Origin: CAYYKD01 sp964471825
GTDB taxonomy: Bacteria > Spirochaetota > GWE2-31-10 > CAYYKD01
Length of the DNA: 64,000 nt
Direction of reading: 5' to 3'
NCBI GenBank assembly: GCA_964471825.1
Contig: CAYYKD010000010.1
Location: forward strand, 1 to 64,000
Made by a program: the position numbers and the translations under genes. Positions within the stretch are counted from its first letter, which is position 1. Each line of letters begins with the position of its first letter. Of this stretch, positions 18,471 to 27,167 are shown piece after piece. The notes under the pieces were generated by a model. That model was not told where the DNA came from and made no database searches. It was given only the letters and a program-made list of their open reading frames with translations.

Positions 18471-19119
18471 AAAAATTAACTGTACCTACCTCAATACCTA
18501 TCTTTTTCATTGTCTCACTTCTTGTAACACTCTTAGTAACGCCTGCTATTGAGACAGGCTTTTCTATAGTATCCTTAGTTAGATTACTGTTTAGACGCAT
18601 CAAATACACTATCTCGTCTTTGATTCTCTGAACTGAATCTAATGTTTTATTATTGATTACTTGCCCGTCCTTAGAAATTTTATTGTACTCAACTATCAAC
18701 TTTTCCAATCCGCTAAGCCTCTCGGATGAAGCTAATATATAAAATATATCTAATGCAGGGGAATCACCTGTCAACACATAACCATTCTCATAATCAGAAT
18801 CAGGAATGAAAAACTCAATCATATTCTCTTTATATGACTTATCAGTAAAAAGCGAATACATTTCCGGAAAAACCTGCGTAAAACCATGTTCAGAATCAAA
18901 ATTCAATATATATATGTAAACCTCACTAAGGGGCTTTACATAGAATGAAATCATCGATTCTTTATTTAGTTTTAGCGAAGAACTTCCTTCATAATATTTT
19001 ACGGGTTGTGTTCTATTCTTATATATTAACGACCAGACAAATGAGATATCTTTACTCGAATTAGCATTTACAGACCATAAAAAAGATAGAAATAAAATAA
19101 ATATAACAAATTTCCTCAT
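18442..19119 (-). CDS. Exported protein, DUF4384-like, coupled to the cyclase
   Basis: A 225-residue product with a signal peptide (MRKFVIFILFLSFLWSVNA). The central part resembles the DUF4384 pattern: a K-E-S-M-I-S-F-Y-V segment, then S-E-V-Y-I-Y-I-L-N-F-D-S-E-H-G and Q-V-F-P-E, a beta-rich module of exported proteins. A helical C-terminal half follows. The exact family is a moderate-confidence reading and the function is unknown. GGAGGTG precedes the ATG. The last 29 bases overlap the start of the cyclase gene, suggesting a sensor pair. Upstream, 19120-19326 holds no gene that I can see. Confidence 0.7.
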   Translation of the reverse strand: MRKFVIFILFLSFLWSVNANSSKDISFVWSLIYKNRTQPVKYYEGSSSLKLNKESMISFYVKPLSEVYIYILNFDSEHGFTQVFPEMYSLFTDKSYKENMIEFFIPDSDYENGYVLTGDSPALDIFYILASSERLSGLEKLIVEYNKISKDGQVINNKTLDSVQRIKDEIVYLMRLNSNLTKDTIEKPVSIAGVTKSVTRSETMKKIGIEVGTVNFYAKTIRIEH

Positions 19120-19326
19120 TAAACACCTCCATCTGCCTAAAAAAAGATTATATAAACTTAATTTAAAACTGATTAACTTTTTGGGTTGAACTGAGATTAT
19201 TCTGCAAAATCACAACTAAATCATTATAACTTCTTAATTATTTAAAAGCAACCATTATTGCTAAAAAAAAACATAAAAATATACATTATTGAAAATATCA
19301 TTTTAAAAAAAAGATGATAAATATTC

Positions 19327-19355
19327 TTGACATATTTAGAATAATAATATATTTT
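19327..19355 (+). promoter_or_regulatory. Promoter of the tRNA cluster
   Basis: A perfect TTGACA (19327-19332) is followed after 17 bases by TATTTT (19350-19355). An alternative TATATT lies two bases earlier. A GC-containing discriminator and the first tRNA at 19374 follow. Confidence 0.65.
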
Positions 19356-19373
19356 ATGCGAACAATAATATTC

Positions 19374-19458
19374 GGAGAGATGGCTGAGTGGTTTAAAGCG
19401 GCGGTCTTGAAAACCGTTGAAGGGCAACCTTCCGGGGGTTCAAATCCCTCTCTCTCCG
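19374..19458 (+). tRNA. tRNA-Ser (anticodon TGA)
   Basis: An 85-nt class II tRNA. The acceptor stem is GGAGAGA/TCTCTCC with a G discriminator, there is a long variable arm, and the anticodon loop is C-T-T-G-A-A-A. It reads UCA and other UCN codons. CCA is not encoded. Confidence 0.96.
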
Positions 19459-19469
19459 CAATTTTTTCC

Positions 19470-19558
19470 GGAGAGGTGCGAGAGTGGTCGAATCGGGCTC
19501 CCTGCTAAGGAGTTGATCCTGGAAACAGGTTCCAAGGGTTCGAATCCCTTCCTCTCCG
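19470..19558 (+). tRNA. tRNA-Ser (anticodon GCT)
   Basis: An 89-nt class II tRNA. The acceptor stem is GGAGAGG/CCTCTCC with a G discriminator and a long variable arm. Anticodon GCT reads AGC and AGU. CCA is not encoded. It lies 11 bases after the previous tRNA, so one transcript is likely. Confidence 0.96.
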
Positions 19559-19612
19559 TTTTTTTGCACTAAAATCTTAAACGATTTCAAATTGTTTAAA
19601 ATAATTACATAT

Positions 19613-19697
19613 GGAAAGTTGTTCGAGTGGTTTAAGGAGCACGCTTGGAAAGCGTGTGTACAGCAATGTACCGGGGGTTCGAATCCCCCATTTTCCG
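19613..19697 (+). tRNA. tRNA-Ser (anticodon GGA)
   Basis: An 85-nt class II tRNA. The acceptor stem is GGAAAGT/ATTTTCC, with a long variable arm and anticodon GGA for UCC and UCU. CCA is not encoded. It ends only two bases before the next tRNA. Confidence 0.95.
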
Positions 19698-19699
19698 AT

Positions 19700-19773
19700 G
19701 GGCCTATAGCTCAGTTGGATAGAGCGTTAGATTGCGGTTCTAAAGGCCGGAGGTTCGACTCCTCTTAGGCTCA
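19700..19773 (+). tRNA. tRNA-Arg (anticodon GCG)
   Basis: A 74-nt tRNA. The acceptor stem is GGGCCTA/TAGGCTC with an A discriminator, the D stem is GCTC/GAGC, and A occupies position 20, an arginine identity feature. The anticodon stem is TTAGA/TCTAA around the loop T-T-G-C-G-G-T, so the anticodon is GCG (19734-19736). Most bacteria instead read CGN with an ACG anticodon deaminated to ICG. CCA is not encoded. Confidence 0.93.
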
Positions 19774-19787
19774 ACTATGAATTAATT

Positions 19788-19918
19788 GCCTCTTTAGCTA
19801 TGATCTTCGGGCTCTGTATAGTTAAATCGCGCCTAATCCCGCCAGGACCGGAAGGTAGCAACGGTACGCTGCAGTTTATCGTATATAGTTCGCTTGTAGG
19901 GAGTTAAAGAGGTTTTTT
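19788..19918 (+). ncRNA. ffs: Signal recognition particle RNA (small bacterial type) with terminator
   Basis: The Ffh-binding domain is unmistakable: CCAGGACCGGAAGGTAGCA around 19842-19860 forms the conserved GGAAG and AGCA internal loops, capped by the apical region. The ends pair over a long stem, CCTCTTTAGCT (19789-19799) with AGTTAAAGAGG (19902-19912). The 3' strand runs straight into T7, so the stem probably also serves as the intrinsic terminator. The length of about 125-130 nt fits the short SRP RNA without an Alu domain. dnaX, ybaB and recR follow, a very common bacterial order. Confidence 0.93.
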
Positions 19919-19935
19919 TATATAACGGGGTTTCT

Positions 19936-21513
19936 ATGGGATATGAAGTAACAGCAACTAAATTCAGACCACAGACCTTTGATGAACTAATCGGTCAGGA
20001 GTTCGTCGCATCAACACTGAAAAATTCAATCAACTCATCACGAATTGCCAATGCATATTTACTAAGCGGTCCAAGAGGTGTTGGTAAAACATCAGCTGCA
20101 AGAATAATCGCAAAAGCATTAAACTGCATAAAAGGGCCTACCGGAACACCGTGTAATGTCTGCGAAAACTGTAAATCTATAACAGGCGGTTTCAATAGTG
20201 ATGTAATTGAAATTGACGGTGCATCAAATACAGGCGTAAATGATATTCGGGCTATTCAGGAAGAGATAATGTACCCACCTGTTAACTCATCCTATAAAGT
20301 CTATATTATTGATGAAGTTCATATGCTCTCAAAAGGTGCTTTTAACGCACTTCTCAAAACAATAGAAGAACCCCCGCCAAGAATTGTCTTTGTATTTGCC
20401 ACAACAGAACCTAATAAGGTACTTCCTACTATTCGATCCAGATGTCAACAATTTAATCTGCGACTAATTCCATCTGATCATATATATAGCTGCCTGGAAA
20501 ATGTTATCAAGAAATACAATGTAAAATGTGATTCGGAATCCCTCCAATGGATGTCTATGGAAGGAAAAGGTTCAATGAGAGACTCATACACCTTGCTTGA
20601 TCAAGTTATCTCATTTTGCGATGGAGATATCAGCTTAAAAAAGATAAGAGAAAAACTCGGTCTTGTAGGTGAAGAAGAGATGTCGCAGATTGTTGAGGGA
20701 ATAATTAACAATAATCGCGAGTTGGTTTTTAAGAAATACTTCAATCTTCTGGAGAATGGAATATCCTGCGAACAGATCATTTCAGAGTTACTTAAATTCT
20801 TTAGAAATTTGATGATTATCAAGTCTAACCTCTCTTCGAATAAATTTATCGGATTTAATCCTCAGCTATACCCGTCACATCTGGTCGATGCATTTAGTTT
20901 TGATGACTTTGATAACATAATTGACATTCTATTCAAGACCTATGAAAGAACACGATACTCAGTTGATCTACCAACCGAGATCGAGGTTTGTTTGTTAAAA
21001 CTTCTAAGATATAAAGAGTATCTTAGACCAAAGGATATTCTAAATATTGCAAGCGGACTTCAGGCAAAAATTCTAAACTCTGAAAAGGTTATAGTAAAAA
21101 ACTTAGTACGAGATCCATCACATATCCAAAATAGACCTCAACAATCATCAGACACTAATTTAAAACAGACAGTAACCACACCCGCAAACACAGATATAAT
21201 AACTCTTATTAAAAAAAGACTATCTGACACTCCGGCTCATTCTCAATTATTAACAGCGATTAATAGAGTTAGTTCATTCTCTGAAAATGAAACAGGCTTA
21301 AAACTTGTCTTCGAATCAAGGATGTTTTATGACATAGTTCAAAAAAACATTGCAACTCTTGATAATGAAATAAAGGCACTCACAGGACGACAACTTAAGA
21401 TTACGATATTGATGAATAACGAACAGCAGACTAAGACTACTCATGAAAACAGTGAAACCGACAAAACAGTTAAGACTGTAAAAGATATATTTAGCGGTAA
21501 AGAGGTGTTTTAA
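19936..21513 (+). CDS. dnaX: DNA polymerase III subunits gamma and tau
   Basis: Clamp-loader ATPase of the replicative polymerase, 525 residues. The AAA+ part shows Walker A (G-P-R-G-V-G-K-T-S-A-A-R, about 39-50), a zinc-binding C-x3-C-x2-C cluster with an earlier Cys (about 58-78), the Walker B/DEAD-like box D-E-V-H-M-L and sensor S-R-C at I-R-S-R-C-Q-Q-F. Domain III follows to about 365, then a polar linker and a tau-like C-terminal domain (about 420-505). An A7 tract at 21211-21217 (codons 426-428) sits where gamma-producing frameshifts occur in other bacteria, and a -1 shift meets a stop four codons on. The gene begins the dnaX-ybaB-recR unit after the SRP RNA. Confidence 0.96.
   Translation: MGYEVTATKFRPQTFDELIGQEFVASTLKNSINSSRIANAYLLSGPRGVGKTSAARIIAKALNCIKGPTGTPCNVCENCKSITGGFNSDVIEIDGASNTGVNDIRAIQEEIMYPPVNSSYKVYIIDEVHMLSKGAFNALLKTIEEPPPRIVFVFATTEPNKVLPTIRSRCQQFNLRLIPSDHIYSCLENVIKKYNVKCDSESLQWMSMEGKGSMRDSYTLLDQVISFCDGDISLKKIREKLGLVGEEEMSQIVEGIINNNRELVFKKYFNLLENGISCEQIISELLKFFRNLMIIKSNLSSNKFIGFNPQLYPSHLVDAFSFDDFDNIIDILFKTYERTRYSVDLPTEIEVCLLKLLRYKEYLRPKDILNIASGLQAKILNSEKVIVKNLVRDPSHIQNRPQQSSDTNLKQTVTTPANTDIITLIKKRLSDTPAHSQLLTAINRVSSFSENETGLKLVFESRMFYDIVQKNIATLDNEIKALTGRQLKITILMNNEQQTKTTHENSETDKTVKTVKDIFSGKEVF
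21211..21217 (+). other. Candidate slippage site for gamma production in dnaX
   Basis: Seven consecutive A begin exactly at codon 426. A -1 shift, or insertion of one A in the transcript, gives K-K-K-T-I then TGA and a product of about 430 residues. Loss of one A leads to TAA within about a dozen codons. No upstream Shine-Dalgarno-like stimulator is obvious. Confidence 0.35.
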
Positions 21514-21528
21514 AATGGAGGCACAAAG

Positions 21529-21831
21529 ATGAATCCTTTCGATTTACTGAAAAACTTCAATATGGATGAGCTTAAGAAGAAAAGTGAAGAGGTTATCGCT
21601 CAGATGCGTGAAATAACCGTAACAGGTGAAGCCGGAGGTGGTTTCGTTAAGGTTACAATTAATGGTGAGTTTTTCATCGTAAAAATTGAATATGAAAATA
21701 ATGATTTTATTAACTCAGATCTTAATATGTTTAGGGATTTGATAATTCTTGCTCAAAATAATGCAGTCGAAAAAATGAAAGAGCAAATTAAGAATAAATT
21801 TTCAGGTTCAATGTTGCCGGGACTCCTTTAG
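21529..21831 (+). CDS. ybaB: YbaB/EbfC family nucleoid-associated protein
   Basis: A 100-residue DNA-binding protein of the YbaB/EbfC family. It opens with a helix containing M-D-E-L-K-K-K-S-E-E-V and then the conserved G-E-A-G-G-G-x-V-K-V-T-I-N-G stretch (about 36-50). The C-terminal helix and short tail are typical. Members form tweezer-like dimers that bind DNA. GGAGG lies upstream of the ATG. It sits between dnaX and recR as in most bacteria and ends one base before the recR start. Confidence 0.94.
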   Translation: MNPFDLLKNFNMDELKKKSEEVIAQMREITVTGEAGGGFVKVTINGEFFIVKIEYENNDFINSDLNMFRDLIILAQNNAVEKMKEQIKNKFSGSMLPGLL

Positions 21832-21832
21832 T

Positions 21833-22453
21833 ATGCCTGATGTAAACTCTCTTATAGACCTATTGTCCGGTATTCCGGGAATCGGCAGAAAATCTGCAGG
21901 TAGAATCTCATATTTTTTATTAAAAAATAAAGAGCGAGGCATACAACTCTCATCTGTACTTAAAGAGGTTCTTGAGAATACAATAACATGTGAACTCTGC
22001 GGTAATTACACCGTTATTTCACCATGTATAATCTGCAGTGATAAAAAAAGGGATGAATCAACTCTATGCATTGTTGAGGAATCAAGAGATATGTTAGCAA
22101 TAGAGGAAACAGGTGCATACCATGGCTTATACCATATATTAAACGGCTCCTTAAACCCTCTATCCGGTATAGGCCCGGATAAACTTAGAATAAAAGAATT
22201 AATAAAAAGAATAGAGCCTGACACCGAGGCTAATAATAATTTATCCAATTCAAGCTGTATAATAAAAGAAATTCTAGTTGCAACAAATCCAACGATTGAT
22301 GGTGAGGCGACATTTCTATATATTCAAAAAATTCTGGCTGACTATAGTATAAAAATTTCGAGAATTGCAACAGGTATCCCAATGGGAGGAAACCTAGAGT
22401 ATGCCGATAAGACAACTCTTATGCGTGCCATACTATCAAAGAAATATCTATAA
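21833..22453 (+). CDS. recR: Recombination protein RecR
   Basis: A 206-residue protein of the RecFOR pathway, which helps load RecA at gaps. It has an N-terminal helix-hairpin-helix (L-S-G-I-P-G-I-G-R-K-S-A-G-R, about 10-25) and a C4 zinc finger (C-E-L-C ... C-I-I-C, about 54-70). The Toprim domain follows (L-C-I-V-E-E-S-R-D through G-L-Y-H-I-L-N-G-S-L-N-P-L-S-G-I-G-P). Near the C-terminus I-P-M-G-G-N-L-E-Y-A-D matches the family's G-x-P-x-G-x-x-L-E-Y. It starts one base after the ybaB stop with no strong Shine-Dalgarno, so translation is probably coupled. Confidence 0.96.
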   Translation: MPDVNSLIDLLSGIPGIGRKSAGRISYFLLKNKERGIQLSSVLKEVLENTITCELCGNYTVISPCIICSDKKRDESTLCIVEESRDMLAIEETGAYHGLYHILNGSLNPLSGIGPDKLRIKELIKRIEPDTEANNNLSNSSCIIKEILVATNPTIDGEATFLYIQKILADYSIKISRIATGIPMGGNLEYADKTTLMRAILSKKYL

Positions 22454-22511
22454 GGCACTTAAAAACAAACTGATTAAAAGTGCTATTAGAGGCATCCACA
22501 AATAAGAAATA

Positions 22512-23621
22512 ATGAGAATAGCTAATATGAAAAATGGTCTTAAAATAAAACACCTTAAAATCATCACACTAATAATTGTTATTCAATTATTACCAAGCAA
22601 TATTTTCGCGGGCATATTTCCAAGTTTTAACTACTCGAAGGGGCCGCTTCTAGGCAAAAACACCTATGCACCTTTTTTAATCTACTTCAATAATATGAAT
22701 GAACCTGCACAAAGCGGCAAAAGGCATGATTTTGAAATGAGGCTTGCGACCTACTATACACAGGACTTTGCAGCCTCATATGTAGATTTCTACCATTACC
22801 TAGAATACGGACGATATTACAACACAAATCATGTACTAAGAGATTATGAAAGCTGCATGAATGAAGTTACTATTACCTATAATCCAATTGACAATCTGAC
22901 AATTGGCACAAACATTAGACTTATCACCTACTATGGCGGATTCCTTGACTTCTTTATTGAGGGTTTTCATCACGCCTTCGGATTCCCCGGAGGAGCAAGG
23001 GATTTCTTTATCACAAATCGCGTCTTTGTAAACATCGTGAATGATAATGGAGTGAGGCTTGCTCTCAATAAAGACGCTGTTTCATTCGGAGATATAGATC
23101 TTTGGACAAGGTACACTTTTCTTGACATTAAACATATTAAACTTGCAGGCTTCTTTGCATTCAAGATCCCAACCGGAGACCCCGCTAAATTATCAGGGTC
23201 AGGTTATCCTGATATCAGTTTTGCTGTTCTATGCGATCTTATTAACCTCTCACTTTTTTCTTTCTATTTTAATGCCGGGATTGTAATCCCATTTGATTCA
23301 TTTATCTCAACTGCCAAATCTAGACCATATCCCATGTTCAATGGCCTAATTGCTATAGAGATACACCCGACAAAGCATTTCTCACTTATCGGACAACTTA
23401 TTATAAAATCCCTTCCATTCAAGGCCTATCTGCCTTTTTCATGGGATATAGAAATCAACTACTATGATCTTCCGCAAATAAACCTTTTAGTAGGATTCAA
23501 GGTAGCTTTTAAAGGTCACACTTGGCAGTTTTATTTTGAGGAAGATACCTTCACAAATCAGGGTGCGGATATTGTGTTTAATCTTACCTATGGCTACAAA
23601 TTCAATACTCGCGGATTCTAA
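22512..23621 (+). CDS. Probable outer-membrane beta-barrel protein, DUF3187-like
   Basis: A 369-residue exported protein. A basic start and hydrophobic core end near S-N-I-F-A-G, then beta-strand-rich sequence runs to an aromatic end (K-F-N-T-R-G-F). Features reminiscent of DUF3187 include P-L-L-G-K-N-T-Y-A near the mature N-terminus, N-L-T-I-G-T-N-I-R-L, F-F-I-E-G-F-H-H-A-F-G-F-P and I-P-T-G-D-P-A-K-L-S-G-S-G-Y-P-D-I. The family call is from pattern memory and moderate. The function is unknown. Its presence supports an outer membrane. The Shine-Dalgarno is weak; the second ATG at 22527 is an alternative start. Confidence 0.72.
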   Translation: MRIANMKNGLKIKHLKIITLIIVIQLLPSNIFAGIFPSFNYSKGPLLGKNTYAPFLIYFNNMNEPAQSGKRHDFEMRLATYYTQDFAASYVDFYHYLEYGRYYNTNHVLRDYESCMNEVTITYNPIDNLTIGTNIRLITYYGGFLDFFIEGFHHAFGFPGGARDFFITNRVFVNIVNDNGVRLALNKDAVSFGDIDLWTRYTFLDIKHIKLAGFFAFKIPTGDPAKLSGSGYPDISFAVLCDLINLSLFSFYFNAGIVIPFDSFISTAKSRPYPMFNGLIAIEIHPTKHFSLIGQLIIKSLPFKAYLPFSWDIEINYYDLPQINLLVGFKVAFKGHTWQFYFEEDTFTNQGADIVFNLTYGYKFNTRGF

Positions 23622-23732
23622 TAATAGGGCTCATCTAAAAACATCATTTGATTTTGTTGCTTTTTTTTTACATAGACTTCTCCATAAATCCGAAGCAGGT
23701 ATTTAAGGCTTACTTAAAAAAGTGCCCAATAT

Positions 23733-25538
23733 TTATTTAAACAGGTCTATCAAACTTTGCAACGACAAACAGCCCTCTTTTTCATCACAAAAAATAAGCG
23801 TTGAATGTGGGGTCAATTCAGCCCCGGTTTCACTATCCCTCAAATCTTTCTCACCAATATTGGTGATAACAGTTAGATTTTTACCATTTATCTGTGCTCT
23901 AACTCTCAGGAGATTATCATGAATTGTATAGCCTGACACCCTCTTTGTTTTAATTTGAAGGTGAAATCTATAGAGTACATAGGTATCTGAGTCATATTCA
24001 TCAATATTATCTGAAGTGAAAACAAGAGATCCAAAAAGAATATTCAATATATAGAGCGTGAACCGTTCAGATTTTGTTAATGAGTTATTATTATTTCTAA
24101 GGATGAATACATCAGGATCATTATAGAATAACCTGCTATCCATTGAAAACCTTGTTATAGCATTATTGATAGCTGAAAAAGTTGAAACCCGCTCTCTGTA
24201 GTTTAACCATTTAAGAAGTTGATCCTCCCACTTTAACGCTACATCCGGTCCTATCCTGCAATAATCAACAAGCCCGGCAGCACTTAATAGAGGCACTCCG
24301 CATCCAAGAATCTCCCTATCACCGACCAGCTCTCGAAGAAGAGTCATTCCCTTTCGCATAGCCTGCCCCCTTGACACCCCTTTCGGCGGGCAGATCGCTA
24401 CAGCGTAGAGAAAGTCAAGTTTAACTATCTCAAACCCCCATCGATTAAGCACAAGATCAAAGACCTCCTTCAGATAGTCTATTACCTCCTGATTGTAAAT
24501 ATCAAGTGAAAAAAAATCACCGCTCCACCCCTTACTATTTCCGGCTCTAACTAACCGTCCCCGTCTATCCTTTGCTATCCAATGCTTCTTGTCTCTATAA
24601 ATGTCAGAGTTTTTTTCACAGATAAATGGTGCAAGCCACAACCCCGGTTTCATACCGGCAGACTTTATCTTTTCAGCTAACCTGCCCATCCCTTCAGGAA
24701 ATTTGCTGTTTGTCTCAAGCCAATCACCTACAGATTTTTGATAGCCATCGTCTATTTGAAATACATCTATCTTGAAATCATTCTTAACAAATGCATCAAT
24801 ATTTGTATCTATTATATCCTCTGTTATACCTGTATAATAATTATACCAGCTTGTCCACCCGGTAATAAATCTGTTTGCTTTAGGCCTGTAACCCAGCAAA
24901 TTAAAATACTCCTCAGTAACAACGGCCAAATCACCATAGATATTACAAAGATCAAATAGAACATAATCACCGGATATTTCCACTCCTTTTAGATCTCTTA
25001 CGGCAATCACACGACTCTTTGATGTGTCAAAATTAATAATAGTAAAAGCACTATCCTCAATCATAGATCCGATAAGTTCAGTATTTTTAAATTCAAGACG
25101 GTTCATGTTAGCGTCTGATTCAACCACATCTGTTGTGATAGCTGTGTAAGACACACTGTGAAATGCCCCTCTATGCGTTTTATATTCAGTAAAATTGTAA
25201 TCACCATATGCATAGAGTTTATAGTTATTAAGTATAGGCCTAAGAAATCCCGGAATAGGCAGTTGAGAGTAGTCTGAGCCCACAATGCGAGACTCACTCC
25301 ATGATTGATATCCGTTCAACAAGAACCTTGTTGTGCTGTCAAAATACCGCTCAAAAAAAATTCGACAGTCTATGATCTCTATAGAGACATCTGTCTCTAT
25401 AGACATTATTACTCTACTATCATGCTCTCTTAGATCAATGACAATTCCTTCAATAATCCTGTTTAAACCTGTAACAATTGTCGATTTGACTATCCTTCCC
25501 TCTAGTCTAAATTGAATACTACCATTTAATAATTTCAC
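23733..25538 (-). CDS. GH36-type alpha-galactosidase
   Basis: A 601-residue glycoside hydrolase with a GH36-like layout: a beta-rich N-terminal domain, a (beta/alpha)8 barrel (about 225-480) and a C-terminal beta domain. Catalytic features visible are F-Q-I-D-D-G-Y-Q, W-L-A-P-F, the nucleophile Asp in V-K-L-D-F-L-Y-A and the acid/base Asp in C-R-I-G-P-D-V. It would remove terminal alpha-galactose from oligosaccharides; with no signal peptide it probably acts in the cytoplasm. It is somewhat shorter than typical GH36 enzymes (about 700). Its ATG overlaps the stop of the HAD gene by four bases, so the two form a coupled sugar-use pair. No transporter gene is adjacent. Confidence 0.85.
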   Translation of the reverse strand: MKLLNGSIQFRLEGRIVKSTIVTGLNRIIEGIVIDLREHDSRVIMSIETDVSIEIIDCRIFFERYFDSTTRFLLNGYQSWSESRIVGSDYSQLPIPGFLRPILNNYKLYAYGDYNFTEYKTHRGAFHSVSYTAITTDVVESDANMNRLEFKNTELIGSMIEDSAFTIINFDTSKSRVIAVRDLKGVEISGDYVLFDLCNIYGDLAVVTEEYFNLLGYRPKANRFITGWTSWYNYYTGITEDIIDTNIDAFVKNDFKIDVFQIDDGYQKSVGDWLETNSKFPEGMGRLAEKIKSAGMKPGLWLAPFICEKNSDIYRDKKHWIAKDRRGRLVRAGNSKGWSGDFFSLDIYNQEVIDYLKEVFDLVLNRWGFEIVKLDFLYAVAICPPKGVSRGQAMRKGMTLLRELVGDREILGCGVPLLSAAGLVDYCRIGPDVALKWEDQLLKWLNYRERVSTFSAINNAITRFSMDSRLFYNDPDVFILRNNNNSLTKSERFTLYILNILFGSLVFTSDNIDEYDSDTYVLYRFHLQIKTKRVSGYTIHDNLLRVRAQINGKNLTVITNIGEKDLRDSETGAELTPHSTLIFCDEKEGCLSLQSLIDLFK

Positions 25539-26203
25539 CAGCTGCTCCTCTTTGATAAAATATAGTCTCTTGCATCATAAAGAGAATCTAGAATAACATC
25601 TGCACTTTCAAAGCATTGATTCCTGGTTTCACTATTAGGAATAGCAATTACAAAGCATCCGGCCTTTGACGCAGCAACTACACCATTTGATGAATCCTCA
25701 ATAACAATCGCTTCTGAAGGTAACACACCAAGTCTCCTGCAGACCTCCAAATAGATATCGGGGTCAGGCTTTCCCCTCTCTACATCATCAGAACAAACAA
25801 TACATTCCATAAACCTGCTTAACTCTAGTTTATGCATCACAATATCAACCATTTCCCTGGATGATCCCGTACCTATAGCTAAAATAAAATCATTGTAGAA
25901 ATTATTTATAAAATCAAAAACACCAGGCATAGTATTTAGTGATTTTCTAAATCCTCTCTTGACGATATCCTGCCTAAGTGCAAGCACCTTTTCCGGTTCA
26001 TCAACAATATCAAACCTATCCATAAAAATCTTAATAGCTTCAATCGGTTTTCGACCGGTCATTTGGGCCTCAATCGAATGATCATATTTTTTGTTATATA
26101 GAGCTGAAATCTTTTCCTGAGCTTTTCTATAGTAATATTCCGACTCAATTAATACACCATCCATGTCAAGGATAATTGCCATAAATCTATTTTTATTATC
26201 CAT
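25535..26203 (-). CDS. HAD-superfamily phosphatase or phosphomutase, beta-phosphoglucomutase-like
   Basis: A 222-residue HAD subfamily I protein with a helical cap. Motif I is D-M-D-G-V-L-I-E-S-E (nucleophile Asp near 13), motif II G-T-G-S-S, motif III the Lys in R-G-K-P-D-P-D, and motif IV V-I-E-D-S-S-N-G-V. These match beta-phosphoglucomutase and small sugar-phosphate phosphatases. The coupled GH36 gene suggests a hexose-phosphate substrate, but mutase versus phosphatase cannot be decided. Translation continues into the alpha-galactosidase gene through a 4-base overlap. Confidence 0.86.
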   Translation of the reverse strand: MDNKNRFMAIILDMDGVLIESEYYYRKAQEKISALYNKKYDHSIEAQMTGRKPIEAIKIFMDRFDIVDEPEKVLALRQDIVKRGFRKSLNTMPGVFDFINNFYNDFILAIGTGSSREMVDIVMHKLELSRFMECIVCSDDVERGKPDPDIYLEVCRRLGVLPSEAIVIEDSSNGVVAASKAGCFVIAIPNSETRNQCFESADVILDSLYDARDYILSKRSSW

Positions 26204-26357
26204 ATAGAAAATATATCAAAAAAAATAAAAATTTTAAATTATTTATTTCAATTATAAGAAAAAATGTAGTATAATAAATTTGTATTTTTATTAATGTTGA
26301 TTTTATTCTGATTAACTCCAAAATAAAATACACTATATAAATATTCTGGATTATTAA

Positions 26358-27167
26358 ATGATTTTTTTTAGACTGCCTTTATACTCAATACTACTTAATC
26401 TAACTTCAGCATTAGTAGATGTGTCGATAATTACATATATTTTCTATAAGGTCTATCAAATCCTTGCACAGACTAAAGCCGCACAGGTACTAAAGGGATT
26501 GTTCTTTTTCTTATTTTTATACTTTATTGCTAAGATATTTCATATTGAAACATTTCATTGGTTACTGGATCAGTTAACCGGTGTCCTTATGATTGCAGTT
26601 GTCATCCTTTTTCAACCGGAATTGCGAAGAGTTCTTACTAAACTAGGGCAGTCAAACTGGCTAAACGAGTTTATTAAAAAAGACCCGAAAAACCTCACAT
26701 ACATTTTAAAGGCTGTAGAGAACTTTCAAATTCTTCAGGTTGGTGCATTAATAGTGTTTGAAAGAAGTGTAGGTTTAAAAAACTTTATTGAGTCAGGTAC
26801 TGTAATAAATTCTAAGATAAGCTCTGCACTTCTATTAACAATATTTACCAACAAGACCCCCCTCCATGATGGAGCAGTTATTGTAAAAAATGATCTAATA
26901 ATTGCGGCAGGATGTTTTTTACCATTAAGTGATTCGACTGCCATCAAGAAGGATTTTGGAACCAGACATAGAGCAGCACTTGGAATAGCAGAGGAAACAG
27001 ATGCAGTTGTAATAGTAGTCTCAGAGGAAACAGGTAGAATTAGTCTTGCCTATGATGCAAAACTCTTAACAAACTATGACATTGACTCTTTAAAGAAGGA
27101 CATATCTGTATTGCTCGGTTATAATGAAGAAGATTTAGATGAGGCCAATAATGAAAAAGAGATATAA
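26358..27167 (+). CDS. cdaA: Diadenylate cyclase (CdaA type), makes c-di-AMP
   Basis: A 269-residue membrane-anchored diadenylate cyclase that joins two ATP into c-di-AMP. Three N-terminal hydrophobic helices (about 5-80) include I-L-F-Q-P-E-L-R-R, typical of CdaA. The DAC domain follows (about 105-235) with the catalytic D-G-A in L-H-D-G-A-V-I-V and the ATP-binding R-H-R in G-T-R-H-R-A-A-L-G. The acidic C-terminus overlaps the start of cdaR. glmM, the usual third gene, is absent. Immediately beyond, trkH and trkA converge on this pair, a suggestive link because c-di-AMP commonly controls K+ uptake. Confidence 0.95.
   Translation: MIFFRLPLYSILLNLTSALVDVSIITYIFYKVYQILAQTKAAQVLKGLFFFLFLYFIAKIFHIETFHWLLDQLTGVLMIAVVILFQPELRRVLTKLGQSNWLNEFIKKDPKNLTYILKAVENFQILQVGALIVFERSVGLKNFIESGTVINSKISSALLLTIFTNKTPLHDGAVIVKNDLIIAAGCFLPLSDSTAIKKDFGTRHRAALGIAEETDAVVIVVSEETGRISLAYDAKLLTNYDIDSLKKDISVLLGYNEEDLDEANNEKEI

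Noticed and set aside
19314..19590. Open frames on both strands across the tRNA genes
   Set aside because: They are translations of tRNA-Ser genes, a well-known artefact.
19374..19773. tRNAs without CCA as pseudogenes
   Set aside because: All four fold correctly with good stems; CCA can be added by nucleotidyltransferase.
23640..23732. Terminator between the barrel gene and the GH36 gene
   Set aside because: Only short imperfect stems and a T-run without an adjoining stem are visible.
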